Positions 7,587-16,192 of a DNA stretch of 25,379 nt are shown one piece after another; within the stretch, counting starts at the first letter, position 1, and every line of letters begins with the position of its first letter. Both the position numbers and the translations under genes were made by a program. The notes under the pieces were generated by a model. The model made no database searches and was not told the DNA's origin. It saw nothing but the letters and a program-made list of their open reading frames with translations. The stretch is from a virus: positions 1-25,379 of the IMG/VR virus record IMGVR_UViG_3300017598_001817. One strand, written 5' to 3'.

Positions 7587-8555
7587 TTACGGGTAAGCAT
7601 TTGCCTCGCCTGTAATACCCGGGTTTCCATAATTTTGTCCCTGGTTATTGAATATATACGGAGCCATGCTACTCGCCGCGCCAAGCCCCTGTGTCAACCA
7701 ACTCGGATTATACATGGGCGTGTACTGTTGACTCTGCTGATTGCCTAGTCCCAATGCCGCCTGTAACCAAGGGTCATTCATTTGCTGGTTTATTCCACCC
7801 TGTTGCTGACCATATATCCCCTGTCCAAGATTTGCCATGCCAGTAGCAATATTCATCGGCCCGTAAAGGTAGTCAGAACCTAAGCCACGTAGGGCATTCG
7901 CACCGTACATCTGATTCTGGGTGTTCTGTAAGCCAAGGTTAGCCGAAGCCTGACCGTAGGGGAGCATCATACCCATACCACCCATCATACGCCCCCTAGC
8001 GGCCTCCTGTGCCTGCATCCACTTATTAGCAACATCAGCACCATAGTTCTCGGTGAGTCGCCTTCCCTGTTCCGCTATCTGGTTCCCAAGTGAAGATGAC
8101 CATCGTGTACCACTCAGGCCAGCACTCTCCTGGGATTGCTTGGTCATATCCTCCATCATGGTCTGGTAGACGGGTAACTGAGCATCAGCGTAACCTTGGA
8201 TATCTACGGGCATACCCTGTGCGTCAATCATATTCCTTAGCTGTTCACTACCATACCCGTACTGCCATGGAGTAGGGACGCCTGATTGTGTCAGGTTGGT
8301 AAAATAGTCACTCGCGGTCTTCCATTGCTCAGGAAACGGGAACGGTGGGGGAGCGTCCATCTGAAAGTCCTGATACGGGTCATAGTCCCAGTTTTGCCCA
8401 CTCTGCCCCTGTGCGGGTGGAGGGGTGGCATTAGGGTCTGCGATAGGCCCAGTATTCGTACCCTGAACTGGGTTCATGGCTAAGTCCTCCGGTCCCATGG
8501 TGTGGGCATATTGCGGGTTTTGCCCGTAATTCATAGTCTTACTTAAATCTATCAT
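7587..8555 (-). CDS. Gln/Met/Gly-rich hypothetical virion protein
   Basis: This 322-aa protein starts at ATG 8555 (MIDLSKTMNYG), which has GTGAGGATAAG just upstream and follows the previous stop by 7 bases. An ATG 30 bases further upstream would overlap the preceding gene and lacks such a site. Residues 20-85 are Pro/Gln/Asp-rich and probably disordered (DAPPPFPFPEQW). Residues 120-190 form a helical region with QESAGLSGTRWSSSLGNQIAEQ. The remainder is Gln/Asn/Met/Gly-rich (ARGRMMGGMGMMLPYGQAS). No cysteines are present. This composition and its position beside the 912- and 352-aa proteins suggest an internal virion or ejection protein that must unfold and pass a narrow channel. No known family is recognised with confidence. 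Confidence 0.8.
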   Translation of the reverse strand: MIDLSKTMNYGQNPQYAHTMGPEDLAMNPVQGTNTGPIADPNATPPPAQGQSGQNWDYDPYQDFQMDAPPPFPFPEQWKTASDYFTNLTQSGVPTPWQYGYGSEQLRNMIDAQGMPVDIQGYADAQLPVYQTMMEDMTKQSQESAGLSGTRWSSSLGNQIAEQGRRLTENYGADVANKWMQAQEAARGRMMGGMGMMLPYGQASANLGLQNTQNQMYGANALRGLGSDYLYGPMNIATGMANLGQGIYGQQQGGINQQMNDPWLQAALGLGNQQSQQYTPMYNPSWLTQGLGAASSMAPYIFNNQGQNYGNPGITGEANAYP

Positions 8556-8562
8556 CTTATCC

Positions 8563-9177
8563 TCACATAGATGGTCTATAACCATATCTCATGGAAGTGT
8601 TCCGTTTTTTTGATTCCCCGTAATACCGCCCCTGTGACGGTGACTTATATTGCGCCCCACGGCCATACCCCTGTCCACTCGCCTGACGAGGCATGTGCTG
8701 GGAAACCGTAGAGCCATACTTCGGGGCGTAAAACCCCGTAGACTCACCAGTTGTCTCCGCCTTGGTGTCGTCACCATAAGACGGGGTTGGTGCAGGTGGC
8801 TGTCCCCATTGAGTCTGACCATACGGGTTCTGCCCCCAAGGATTCTTGGGTTGGTTCTGCACAACCGGACGGTCAGGGTAGAACTCCCTCCAGTTCCCGG
8901 CATCACTCAGTTGCTTTGAGAATCCGGCCTCCCTGAATGCGCGACTGAAATTCGGGGTTGCCGAAGGGTCCCATCCTTTGTAAAAGTCCTGTACCGAACC
9001 GAGGTTCTGGAAACCATATTGAGGATTCCAGATAATGTGTCCGCCCCATTTCGGATCGCGCCACCATTGCTGTTGGACATTGGACTGAGCCTCGGGCGAC
9101 CAGTCGGCTATGTCATGCCCCATTTCAGGCGACCAGTTGTATGTTCCGGGGTTAAACCACGCGGGCCTTGTGCCCAT
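8563..9177 (-). CDS. Trp/Tyr/Gln/Pro-rich hypothetical protein
   Basis: This 204-aa protein is unusually rich in Trp, Tyr, Gln, Pro and Gly. The first half contains repeated tryptophans (YNWSPEMGHDIADWSPEAQ, QQQWWRDPKWGGHIIW). The motif NWSPE / DWSPE occurs twice at about residues 14-29. The second half is a low-complexity run of Pro/Gln/Gly/Tyr (NPWGQNPYGQTQWGQPPAP) ending in basic residues. AGGAG lies 9 bases before the ATG, and the start overlaps the previous stop (TAATG). No function can be assigned. The context among ejection and tailspike genes suggests a virion component. Confidence 0.75.
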   Translation of the reverse strand: MGTRPAWFNPGTYNWSPEMGHDIADWSPEAQSNVQQQWWRDPKWGGHIIWNPQYGFQNLGSVQDFYKGWDPSATPNFSRAFREAGFSKQLSDAGNWREFYPDRPVVQNQPKNPWGQNPYGQTQWGQPPAPTPSYGDDTKAETTGESTGFYAPKYGSTVSQHMPRQASGQGYGRGAQYKSPSQGRYYGESKKRNTSMRYGYRPSM

Positions 9178-9371
9178 TAGAAGTCTCCTATGTACCTACC
9201 GTAGCGGTTCTTTAAAAAGTCTTTACTCTCCTCGTATTTTGTTTTCCCGCGAGTCAACAACGATTGAAACTCACCACCCGGCATCTTATTGAACCGAGCA
9301 AATCTGTTCTGAGTTTTGTTTCGAAACGGGTCATTCCAGAACTTATTCTTTTCTAACCTTTCAAAATTCAT
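9177..9371 (-). CDS. Small basic hypothetical protein
   Basis: This 64-aa protein starts with ATG at 9371 (MNFERLEKNKF), which overlaps the tailspike stop as ATGA. A TTG 24 bases upstream is also in frame but less likely. The protein is rich in Lys, Arg, Asn and Phe (NKFWNDPFRNKTQNRFARF, SKDFLKNRYGRY), basic overall, with no TM and no cysteines. There is no clear Shine-Dalgarno sequence at the ATG, so translation probably depends on coupling to the tailspike gene. The function is unknown. A basic miniprotein between a tailspike and ejection proteins might bind DNA in the virion, but nothing in the sequence proves this. Confidence 0.65.
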   Translation of the reverse strand: MNFERLEKNKFWNDPFRNKTQNRFARFNKMPGGEFQSLLTRGKTKYEESKDFLKNRYGRYIGDF

Positions 9372-11182
9372 GCTAAATTCGCCATCGCTACCCAAGTCCC
9401 CGGAGTACCGCTAACCGTACATTGCCATCCCGTCTGTGCACCGGACACGGGAACTATGTCAAAACAAACGTCACCAGCAACCCATGCACCCGCCGCAGGT
9501 GCCGTTGTTGCCCACACGATTCTACGGGTTCCAAGGCTATGCCCATGACCTCCAGCGTCGCTTATCGTTGTATTCCATGTACCTATAAGTTGGTTGAAAG
9601 TACAGTCTGTACGGGCACTCAATGAGATTGCTGTAGCACCAGTTGTATTCCCAAGATTCTCTATCACGTTAGAGGTAACTACGTGAGTATCATCTGTCGC
9701 GCTACTCCCAACATTTATCCCCTGCTTAACGGCACTTCCGTTTACGGCCAGTAGGTTATTTTTAACCACCGCAGATGCACCGTTTACAATTATTGCATAT
9801 GTTGATGTGTGGTTAGCATGCCCCTGGACTATCTTTATGTTATTATCGTTAATGACCGAAACTGCCGCCGCAGAAAATATCCCCTGTGCCACGGCATTCG
9901 CCGCCGCCTGCGCTGGAGTAACTTCAACTGAGTTTTCGCAGGCTGTCAAAATCCTTGTATTCGTATCGAATCGAGCAAGTCCACTCTCGCCGGACGCAGA
10001 TAAGTCAAGCAATGTCATCCTGTTTTTTGAGACATCAACAACCAAAGCATCATTAAGGCGAGCTGACGACTCTCTTGCAAACAGCTTTGTTTTACAGTTT
10101 ATATTATTGTTCAGCAACCTGCATGACGCACCTACGTCGGCGATACGCCCAAGTATCATATCTGAGAACGTATTGCCCTCGATGACATGATCCTGTCCGG
10201 TTGTGCCAAGGTTCCCATTGGAGTGCCAGTCCCCAACCGAGCCTATGGATAATGGAAAGTTCCCTGACGTTATCCCACCACCATCCCATGTGTTATTGCG
10301 AATTGTCCATCTGGCCGCGTATGAGCCGATACCAATAATAGGGGCATACGTATCGGTACTTACCGAGTTGAATTGGTTATTCTCTACGGTAACTTCCTCT
10401 ACGGTTTCAAACGTACCAATATAGTAATCCTCTGCTGGCGCGGCCTCGTAATTAAACCCGCCGTTAATACAGGGATTTCCATTGCTCGAGAATAGATTGC
10501 CCCGTATTACGTGGCGACACGGTACGTCATTGTACCTATGCTTTAGAGATACCCCCTGTGTCCCCTCCGTGAACTGACATGACTCAATCAGGGCATTGTC
10601 TGACATCCACACAAATATCCCATATGCGGCCGGGGAGGTTGATATACACCTCCTGACTATTGTGTTTTTACAGAACCTCACGTCGAAAGAGTTTCCGTCA
10701 GAGTCCTCAACGGTGCAGTTTGTAACTTTACAATCATCGGCCCACTCCAATCCTATTGAAGTATTTATTGCGGCACCAGAAAACGAATCAATCTTAATGT
10801 TCTCAACTTGAACACCAGAAATACGAGTCCCATTATAGTCCGTGACGGCATACGTGTCGCCATAATAGGCCAATGAGCGAGTTGCCATTGTCCCACCATG
10901 AACCATTAACCCATGACCATAGCTTTCGGAAATGGAAAGGGTAACATTAGGGCCAACACCAAAAAGTTTGACGTTGCTTGTGTTTATAAATAGTGTCTTT
11001 GTCTTATATGTCCCCTCTGGGAATATTAGGCATTCACCCTCATCTAGGGCATCTATTGCATCCTGTATCGCAGAGGTGTCATCGGTTGTGCCATCCCCCT
11101 TGGCACCATACGCCCTAACATCTATCGCCGCATCGACAGGAACTCCACCGTAGTGATATAGCCTATCAGGTGCCGTACTCAT
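9368..11182 (-). CDS. Tailspike-like protein, pectate-lyase-fold beta-helix
   Basis: This 604-aa receptor-binding candidate begins with a short tag (MSTAPDRLYHYGGVPV, residues 1-16). It is followed by DVRAYGAKGDGTTDDTSAIQ (21-40), the hallmark start of the phage pectate-lyase-superfamily (Pectate_lyase_3) right-handed beta-helix. Many Asn-rich coils follow (VENNQF, IRGNLF, IEGNTF), typical of parallel beta-helix rungs. The C-terminus (about 550-604, WVAGDVCFDIVPVSGAQTGW) resembles the short beta-rich caps common in such spikes. These proteins bind and often cleave surface polysaccharide, but no catalytic pair was identified. The N-terminal tag recurs in the beta-helix protein at 22951-23883. 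It overlaps its neighbours on both sides by 4 bp. Confidence 0.9.
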   Translation of the reverse strand: MSTAPDRLYHYGGVPVDAAIDVRAYGAKGDGTTDDTSAIQDAIDALDEGECLIFPEGTYKTKTLFINTSNVKLFGVGPNVTLSISESYGHGLMVHGGTMATRSLAYYGDTYAVTDYNGTRISGVQVENIKIDSFSGAAINTSIGLEWADDCKVTNCTVEDSDGNSFDVRFCKNTIVRRCISTSPAAYGIFVWMSDNALIESCQFTEGTQGVSLKHRYNDVPCRHVIRGNLFSSNGNPCINGGFNYEAAPAEDYYIGTFETVEEVTVENNQFNSVSTDTYAPIIGIGSYAARWTIRNNTWDGGGITSGNFPLSIGSVGDWHSNGNLGTTGQDHVIEGNTFSDMILGRIADVGASCRLLNNNINCKTKLFARESSARLNDALVVDVSKNRMTLLDLSASGESGLARFDTNTRILTACENSVEVTPAQAAANAVAQGIFSAAAVSVINDNNIKIVQGHANHTSTYAIIVNGASAVVKNNLLAVNGSAVKQGINVGSSATDDTHVVTSNVIENLGNTTGATAISLSARTDCTFNQLIGTWNTTISDAGGHGHSLGTRRIVWATTAPAAGAWVAGDVCFDIVPVSGAQTGWQCTVSGTPGTWVAMANLA

Positions 11183-11424
11183 TGCGCCCTACTCCTCATG
11201 TAGTTAGATTGCCTCCTTGTCATGCGGGCATTCTGCGCCGCCAGTTCGTTTTCAAATACAACCATATTCTCCCAGTCTTCTTCCTTCTTTCTCTCTATAT
11301 CGTATATCATGTCCTTCTTACAGCGCATACACCGCTTACGGAGCCTTACTGGAGTATAGTTGTTGCATGTGAGGAACCTATTCGGCTTCCCGCAATGTGG
11401 ACAATTCTTGAAACGTTGTACCAT
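11179..11424 (-). CDS. Zinc-ribbon hypothetical protein
   Basis: This 81-aa protein has two CxxC knuckles: C8/C11 (NCPHCGK) and C32/C35 (RCMRCKK). Twenty residues between them contain another cysteine (C20). This is a typical zinc-ribbon spacing. The C-terminal half is a charged helix rich in Asn, Arg and Gln (ENELAAQNARMTRRQSNYMR). Its ATG overlaps the stop of the Gly/Pro-rich gene (TAATG), and its own stop overlaps the tailspike start. Nucleic-acid binding or structural stabilisation is possible. Family membership is not recognised beyond the zinc ribbon. Confidence 0.8.
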   Translation of the reverse strand: MVQRFKNCPHCGKPNRFLTCNNYTPVRLRKRCMRCKKDMIYDIERKKEEDWENMVVFENELAAQNARMTRRQSNYMRSRAQ

Positions 11425-11924
11425 TACCTTGCGAAGTTTGCACCCTTGCTTAGCTGTCCTGGCCGTCCGTACTGCATACCCGGTACTGGCGCACCTGGGG
11501 GCATCCTTTGCCCTGGTGCGCCCGGTATGCCCCCAATAGGCAGTCCGCCAGAACCAGGTCCAGCAGGTGGTCTACTTCCGGGACTACCACCAGGGCCAGT
11601 CCATCCCCATTTCCCTGCCTGTTCAATCTGGTCGCCAGTCAGTCCGGCAAAGGACGAACCCATTCCGTAACCAGGATGGGTGTATGGCTGACCGTAATAA
11701 TACTGACTCGCCATGTTTGCGCCCATCATGTTCATGGGGTTCACCTGCGCATACGGGCGATTCTGTCCAATTCTAGACATAGCCAACGCCATCAGCCTAC
11801 GTCTATTCTCGTCCATTTCCGGGTCGGTTCCAGTCATTCCAATTTCTTCGCCGCCACCGCTTAATGCGGCACTACCCATAGAGGCTATCCCTGATATAAT
11901 AGCCGATAGAATTATCGGGTCCAT
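11424..11924 (-). CDS. Gly/Pro-rich hypothetical virion protein
   Basis: This 166-aa protein is preceded by one of the best ribosome sites in the window (TTAGGAGGATAAT before ATG). Residues 1-24 are a hydrophobic helix (MDPIILSAIISGIASMGSAA). The middle contains QNRPYAQVNPMNMMGANMASQYYYGQPY. Residues 105-150 are dominated by Gly and Pro (GPGGSPGSRPPAGPGSGG), without a strict Gly-X-Y collagen periodicity. The hydrophobic N-terminus followed by a disordered Gly/Pro/Met tail resembles other small proteins of the ejection cluster. No function is recognised. It lies between the two tailspikes and is probably well expressed. Confidence 0.75.
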   Translation of the reverse strand: MDPIILSAIISGIASMGSAALSGGGEEIGMTGTDPEMDENRRRLMALAMSRIGQNRPYAQVNPMNMMGANMASQYYYGQPYTHPGYGMGSSFAGLTGDQIEQAGKWGWTGPGGSPGSRPPAGPGSGGLPIGGIPGAPGQRMPPGAPVPGMQYGRPGQLSKGANFAR

Positions 11925-11933
11925 ATTATCCTC

Positions 11934-13493
11934 CTAATTAACACTCCTGGCAGTCTCGTACCAGTTCGTGCCATCACATACTAAAGTTATAGTGTCGTCA
12001 GCCGTTGTGACAAGATTCCCGGCCAACTTTAAATTACTGCCATCCGTAAACGTCAATATCCCGGCAAACTTTAACGCCACTTCCCTACCTGACCATGAGG
12101 CCGTAACAGAAGTGATGTTTGTGGTGCCAGTGATATTGAAGAAATCACCAGACGGATTTAATGTAACGGTTGCCGCCGATGCAATATCGGCTGAATCCTC
12201 CGTTAGATTAAGGGAGGCGATTGTGTCTGTCCCGTAAACCGTCAGGGACGTTGTGAACCCGGTACTAATTCTGTTATTTTTAATAATCCCAGTTGCACTT
12301 GGTGTCAATGACTCAATACCATCATCTACCTCTACAGTGCTTTTCAACGTATTCCCGGTGATGATAAAGTCCACTCCCTTTATTTGTATACCCTTAACCG
12401 AGGATGTCCTTGTCCCGATGTCCTGGATATTATTATTGGATATAATTGCCCGGTTAGCAAACACGTTTATGCCATAACCACCGATACTAAGAAGAGTGTT
12501 ACCGTCAATTGTTATACCATCAATGAGGGTCTGGTCTGTGGCAGATACCGTTATCCCCTCACTCGATGAAGATGCGACCTCAGAAACCACGTTCCCAACT
12601 ATCGTTACGTTTTTAATTGGAGTGCCACCCCCACCAACAATACCACCCGCATCACTTCCACGAACAACATTATTCACAATAGAAACAGCCTCAATGTCGG
12701 TTTCAAACTTAATCCCCTGATGTGTACCATCTTTTATGATGTTACCAGAGACAACCACATCCCTCACCCCGCTTGATAAGAAAATATCAGCAGTTGTCGC
12801 CCCAGTCCCGTTGGAATCGAATTTATTATCCACCACCTGTATTCTACTTGCATTTGTTGTCGGGGAATTTCCTCCGATATAAAGCCCGTTTGCGGCACCG
12901 GAGTCCTTTATGTAACAATTCTCTACCCAGCAGTCCGTCGGACTATTCAGCATGTAAATGGCGTTTGAAAAACAATCTGTTATGAAGAGATTCTGTAATT
13001 TAACGAACGATGAGGCGGATACTCTTACAGCACCACCGCCCGTACTTCCGGCCTTATTCCCATTGAAATGCCCACCGATTATCTCAACCTGAGTCTTGGT
13101 GTCGATATTAAATATCCAGTTATTAATCGCGTCCTTAGCGTATAATTGCCCATCTATCACGATTACGAGATAAGACGGCACTTCTATTTTTGTGACAACA
13201 TACGTTCCGGTGGGAATAATCACACGACCTAGGTTATTGTCCGATCCTGCGGCGGCAGTAAACGCCGCCTGAATCGCCTTAGTGTCATCCGTTGAGCCAT
13301 CTCCCGTTGCGCCGTATTTCCTCACATCAACCCACGGGACACGGGATAACCGAAGGATGTTAAAATCAGAAATTCGGGACGCGGCCTCCTCTTGATGTTC
13401 GGCATAATGCTTCTGTATATATTCGTAGACTCCATCAAAATCTTCTGGCTTCTCGCCCATGTAGTACCAATCTCGAAGTCTATCTAATGCCAT
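11934..13493 (-). CDS. Second tailspike-like protein, pectate-lyase-fold beta-helix
   Basis: This 519-aa protein has an N-terminal head (MALDRLRDWYYMGEKPEDFD and a helix to about 48) that is probably its virion anchor. VPWVDVRKYGATGDGSTDDTKAIQ (52-75) then marks the start of the Pectate_lyase_3-type beta-helix. The body has repeated VxGNxI/VxNNxI rungs (VVSGNIIKDGTHQG, ITGNTLKST, IISNNNIQDI). The end (about 470-519, TITLVCDGTNWYETARSVN) is a short beta-rich cap seen in many phage spikes. It is likely a receptor-binding or depolymerase protein, and no active-site residues can be pointed to. The anchor differs from that of the 604-aa spike, so the two may attach at different sites or one may branch from the other. 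Confidence 0.9.
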   Translation of the reverse strand: MALDRLRDWYYMGEKPEDFDGVYEYIQKHYAEHQEEAASRISDFNILRLSRVPWVDVRKYGATGDGSTDDTKAIQAAFTAAAGSDNNLGRVIIPTGTYVVTKIEVPSYLVIVIDGQLYAKDAINNWIFNIDTKTQVEIIGGHFNGNKAGSTGGGAVRVSASSFVKLQNLFITDCFSNAIYMLNSPTDCWVENCYIKDSGAANGLYIGGNSPTTNASRIQVVDNKFDSNGTGATTADIFLSSGVRDVVVSGNIIKDGTHQGIKFETDIEAVSIVNNVVRGSDAGGIVGGGGTPIKNVTIVGNVVSEVASSSSEGITVSATDQTLIDGITIDGNTLLSIGGYGINVFANRAIISNNNIQDIGTRTSSVKGIQIKGVDFIITGNTLKSTVEVDDGIESLTPSATGIIKNNRISTGFTTSLTVYGTDTIASLNLTEDSADIASAATVTLNPSGDFFNITGTTNITSVTASWSGREVALKFAGILTFTDGSNLKLAGNLVTTADDTITLVCDGTNWYETARSVN

Positions 13494-14368
13494 TATGCTA
13501 TCTCGAAATAATCCCCTAGAAGCTGATAGTCAATCTCCATTGCCGACCACTGTAGAATGTCCGTCGTAGTGTTGTTCTGAATGTAAAACTGTAGGATATG
13601 CCCAGTTGTTATGAAATAAAACTCCTTAACCTTCGTTAATCCGCTTGCCGTTCCGGTCAGGTTGCCACCAGCAGTCTCCCACGTTGCCCCGTCAGCACTC
13701 ACGCCTATGGTAACAGCCGTACTTGTGTAAATGTCTGAGAACCACAACCTGACCCGTGCCACGTATTTGAACTTATCCAACGCTTCCGGGTCTTGGTCTG
13801 CGAGGTCGCTTAGTTTAGATAACCAATAACAATTTATCGGATTGGGGTCGCCATTCCCATCAACTCCATCGTATGTATAGGTTTCGGCCTCAAGGTAAAG
13901 ATTCCCCTCATAGTCACCAAAATAGTAATGGAAGTCAGGCTCAAGCGGGACGGTTACTACGGTCTTCCCGGTGTCTGACAGATAAACCGTGTCCCCGCCA
14001 GTCTGTATGTAACTGGCGATAGCGGTTCCCCCAGAAGTGAGGGTGACGGTATCGTTGTCAGTATACATATACATGGTGATGGCATCTGCCGCAACATAAT
14101 CAGACCAACTTCCAGCATCACTTAGCCGTTGTCGTATACGCCATGTCCAAGAAGTGTTTTCTGTTATTCCAACTATCTTGTCAGATGTCGGATAATTATA
14201 CGTATCAAGAACCGAGTATGCCCCACCTGTGCTATATGATAATTCCGCCTCATTATCAGTATTTCTGAATCTCCCTGGAATACCGTTCCAATCCCATGTT
14301 ATCTCGACAGTCGGATAAGTATAGTTGAGATTTGCTACAACTGTTAGGGCGTCGGGTTCATAAGCCAT
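13493..14368 (-). CDS. Beta-rich neck/tail protein next to the hub
   Basis: This 291-aa, all-beta protein is rich in Thr, Tyr, Asp and Trp. Residues 8-105 look like a fibronectin-III-type sandwich (VVANLNYTYPTVEITWDW, WTWRIRQRLSDAGSWSDYV). The C-terminal half (about 195-291) forms a second sandwich (VARVRLWFSD, ITTGHILQFYIQNNTTTD). It has TGATG-type overlap with the hub gene upstream and TAATG overlap with the tailspike gene downstream, so it may link the neck to the spike. No family can be named with certainty. A tail accessory or fibre-adaptor role is inferred from position between the hub and the spike. Confidence 0.8.
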   Translation of the reverse strand: MAYEPDALTVVANLNYTYPTVEITWDWNGIPGRFRNTDNEAELSYSTGGAYSVLDTYNYPTSDKIVGITENTSWTWRIRQRLSDAGSWSDYVAADAITMYMYTDNDTVTLTSGGTAIASYIQTGGDTVYLSDTGKTVVTVPLEPDFHYYFGDYEGNLYLEAETYTYDGVDGNGDPNPINCYWLSKLSDLADQDPEALDKFKYVARVRLWFSDIYTSTAVTIGVSADGATWETAGGNLTGTASGLTKVKEFYFITTGHILQFYIQNNTTTDILQWSAMEIDYQLLGDYFEIA

Positions 14369-15684
14369 CAGAGACTAGCCCCCTTGCCGCCACAAGACAT
14401 TACATCTGCATACTCGTTCACCGTCCACTCGTTATAGATGTAATCAAAACAGAACATCCACCTGTTATTATCCTTGTCCGTCGTTATCCACCTCACCTCG
14501 TTCTCAAGTTCATGGTGATAACCCACGACCCTCTTAACCTCCGTGGGGTTCACTATCTCAAAAAACTTATCCCTAACTTTCCCACCGATACTTTGCGGTC
14601 TATCACCGTTAATCATATAGAAATCACGCCGCCCGACAAAGAAATTGGTATCGTGGGCGTGAACAATAGAATAAGGTGCGGGCGTACCTATCCCCTTCCT
14701 TTGCCTCGGGAAGTGAATCGGATCGCCAGGATCACCAGTCTTATTCGCAATAACAAGAGAGTCCTGTTTATAGACGATAAGATTCTCACCTACTTTCCCC
14801 AATCCTGTTATGAAATCATCCGTATCAGTTAAGTCGTTTGACCCGGCATCGGAACTTGTCCAATCAGTAGGGTCGCCATTGGCTGACCACTTTACCGTGT
14901 AAAGTTGTCTTGAACCACTAATATATAGGTCTGCAAGCACTAATCTATCGGCGTACTCTATGCAGTACCGCGCCTTTGTAGCGTCTGTAGAGTCTAATGT
15001 GGAGGCGTGTCCCGTGCCGTCATACACCTGTACGTTTGTGTCCCCGTTCGTGAAGTAAAGTTTATCGAGAACCTGACACGATGACCACCTCTCATTATCA
15101 GGAACAGTGTACTTTTTGATAATGGTGTAGTCCGCCGCCGCTACCTCATTTTGACCATACGTATCGACAAGTTCCAGAGCGAGATCACTTGTTATAGAAT
15201 CAATCTCTCTCCAATCAGAGTTTGGTTCAGCATCAGCATCATAATCGGCATCGAGAATTAACCAATCACCAGACTCCGGTTGGTTGTCCGCAGAAGTGTC
15301 CCATGCTGTGGTCGTTCCGGCGATGGTCTTATCTACAGTACCCCCAACCGCCTCATCTACATTCGCCGTCCCAGTGGTATATTCCTCGTTTATATACTCC
15401 CACGTATTCGGTTCTGCATGAATCTTGATAGCATCGGTGTCAGTAAGAACAACCGTTGCCGCCGTACCCCCACTGTATATCATCCATATGATATTGAGTA
15501 TTTCCACATTCGTACCGAGGTCGCGATACTTCGCATACCCACGCCGCTTCTTGATACTGCGTTGCTCAACCTTGAAATTCAATGCACCCCAAGTCGAGTT
15601 CTCAAACGGTTGGTTCAATGACGGTATAGACAGGTCCGCCCCATGCTGAAGCGGACGTATCATGTACTTCCGATAATCAGCCAT
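14368..15684 (-). CDS. Head-tail hub / nozzle protein (P22 gp10-like beta-propeller)
   Basis: This 438-aa protein resembles packaged-DNA stabilisation and nozzle proteins. These assemble below the adaptor as a six-fold ring that closes the head and carries tailspikes. Propeller-like phrases are visible: LDKLYFTNGDTNVQVYDG (206-223), ADRLVLADLYISGSRQLY (245-262), GENLIVYKQDSLVIANKTG (299-317), PIHFPRQRKGIGTPAPYS (322-339) and FFVGRRDFYMINGDRP (348-363). The last resembles the 'G.y.ldG' blade of gp10. Residues about 103-190 look like an inserted Thr/Asp-rich beta-domain (GTVDKTIAGTTTAWDTS). It follows the adaptor genes and precedes the spike genes, as expected for the hub. The assignment to the gp10/gp12 class is by pattern and synteny. 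Confidence 0.8.
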   Translation of the reverse strand: MADYRKYMIRPLQHGADLSIPSLNQPFENSTWGALNFKVEQRSIKKRRGYAKYRDLGTNVEILNIIWMIYSGGTAATVVLTDTDAIKIHAEPNTWEYINEEYTTGTANVDEAVGGTVDKTIAGTTTAWDTSADNQPESGDWLILDADYDADAEPNSDWREIDSITSDLALELVDTYGQNEVAAADYTIIKKYTVPDNERWSSCQVLDKLYFTNGDTNVQVYDGTGHASTLDSTDATKARYCIEYADRLVLADLYISGSRQLYTVKWSANGDPTDWTSSDAGSNDLTDTDDFITGLGKVGENLIVYKQDSLVIANKTGDPGDPIHFPRQRKGIGTPAPYSIVHAHDTNFFVGRRDFYMINGDRPQSIGGKVRDKFFEIVNPTEVKRVVGYHHELENEVRWITTDKDNNRWMFCFDYIYNEWTVNEYADVMSCGGKGASL

Positions 15685-16052
15685 TACGAGACAGTTATTG
15701 TGTATGTGTACTTATAGGTTGAGTCCGCAACCATTGAGACCGATGCACTCAACACTGTGCGGGCCAACATAGTACCGTCTGACGAGGCATTAAATAACCC
15801 CACCTCCTTCAGGGTTTCTGAACCCGTCGCCGTCCATGTGTAGTCGATGCTCAACACGGCCGCCGCCTCGGTTGGTGACGCATCCTGCGCCCTCGCAAGA
15901 CCGTTCCCAGTTATGGCACTCACAAGTGCTGTCTGACCGACCGCAAACGCAGTATCACTATCCCCCAATTCCAAATAATCAAAGTCTGCCACGGCGGTCG
16001 TGCCGCCAATCATCTGAGCTACCGCCCGCTTCCCGGCAGTTGTCACGCCCAT
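15684..16052 (-). CDS. Small beta-sandwich virion protein
   Basis: This 122-aa protein contains FDYLELGDSDTAFAVGQTAL (24-43). It has alternating beta-strands and a strand-rich end (TLKEVGLFNASSDGTMLARTVLS, TYKYTYTITVS). The xxFxYxxLGxS element and the final TxTI strand are common in small phage tail or neck proteins, but the family name is not known to me. Its ATG overlaps the stop of the upstream 46-aa gene (TAATG), preceded by GAGGAGGGTGAA. Its position between adaptor and hub suggests a neck or stopper-like role. The fold type is more certain than the function. Confidence 0.75.
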   Translation of the reverse strand: MGVTTAGKRAVAQMIGGTTAVADFDYLELGDSDTAFAVGQTALVSAITGNGLARAQDASPTEAAAVLSIDYTWTATGSETLKEVGLFNASSDGTMLARTVLSASVSMVADSTYKYTYTITVS

Positions 16053-16192
16053 TATTCACCCTCCTCAAAAAACTCTTCCTTCTCATCATAGTGTACGCCG
16101 TCACTTGTCTCTTTCCACGATAACCGCCACACCACCTTACCGTCCTCTAACTTCTCTAATTTATGCCCCTCAGTCAATCCAAATCCACTCAA
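16052..16192 (-). CDS. 46-aa acidic miniprotein with TTG start
   Basis: This short gene fills the gap between the adaptor and the 122-aa protein. It starts with TTG at 16192, overlapping the adaptor stop TGA as TTGA. GGAGGAG lies six bases before the start. It reads MSGFGLTEGHKLEKLEDGKV and continues with VVWRLSWKETSDGVHYDEKEEFFEEGE, stopping in TAA that overlaps the next ATG. The exact fit to both neighbours and the strong ribosome site make it credible despite its length. The protein is acidic at its C-terminus, with a possible beta-hairpin (KVVWRLSWKE). The function is unknown. Confidence 0.65.
   Translation of the reverse strand: MSGFGLTEGHKLEKLEDGKVVWRLSWKETSDGVHYDEKEEFFEEGE

Noticed and set aside
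8589-8906. 105-aa minus-strand frame inside the Trp/Tyr-rich gene
   Set aside because: Overlaps the 204-aa gene in another frame, has no ribosome site, and its Arg/Ser/Thr-rich composition is that of a shifted frame.
9807-10190. 127-aa plus-strand open frame
   Set aside because: Antisense within the 604-aa beta-helix gene; beta-helix repeats in the opposite strand give chance open frames.
11424-11924. Collagen-like Gly-X-Y repeat
   Set aside because: Gly and Pro are frequent but the three-residue period is not kept over more than a few units.
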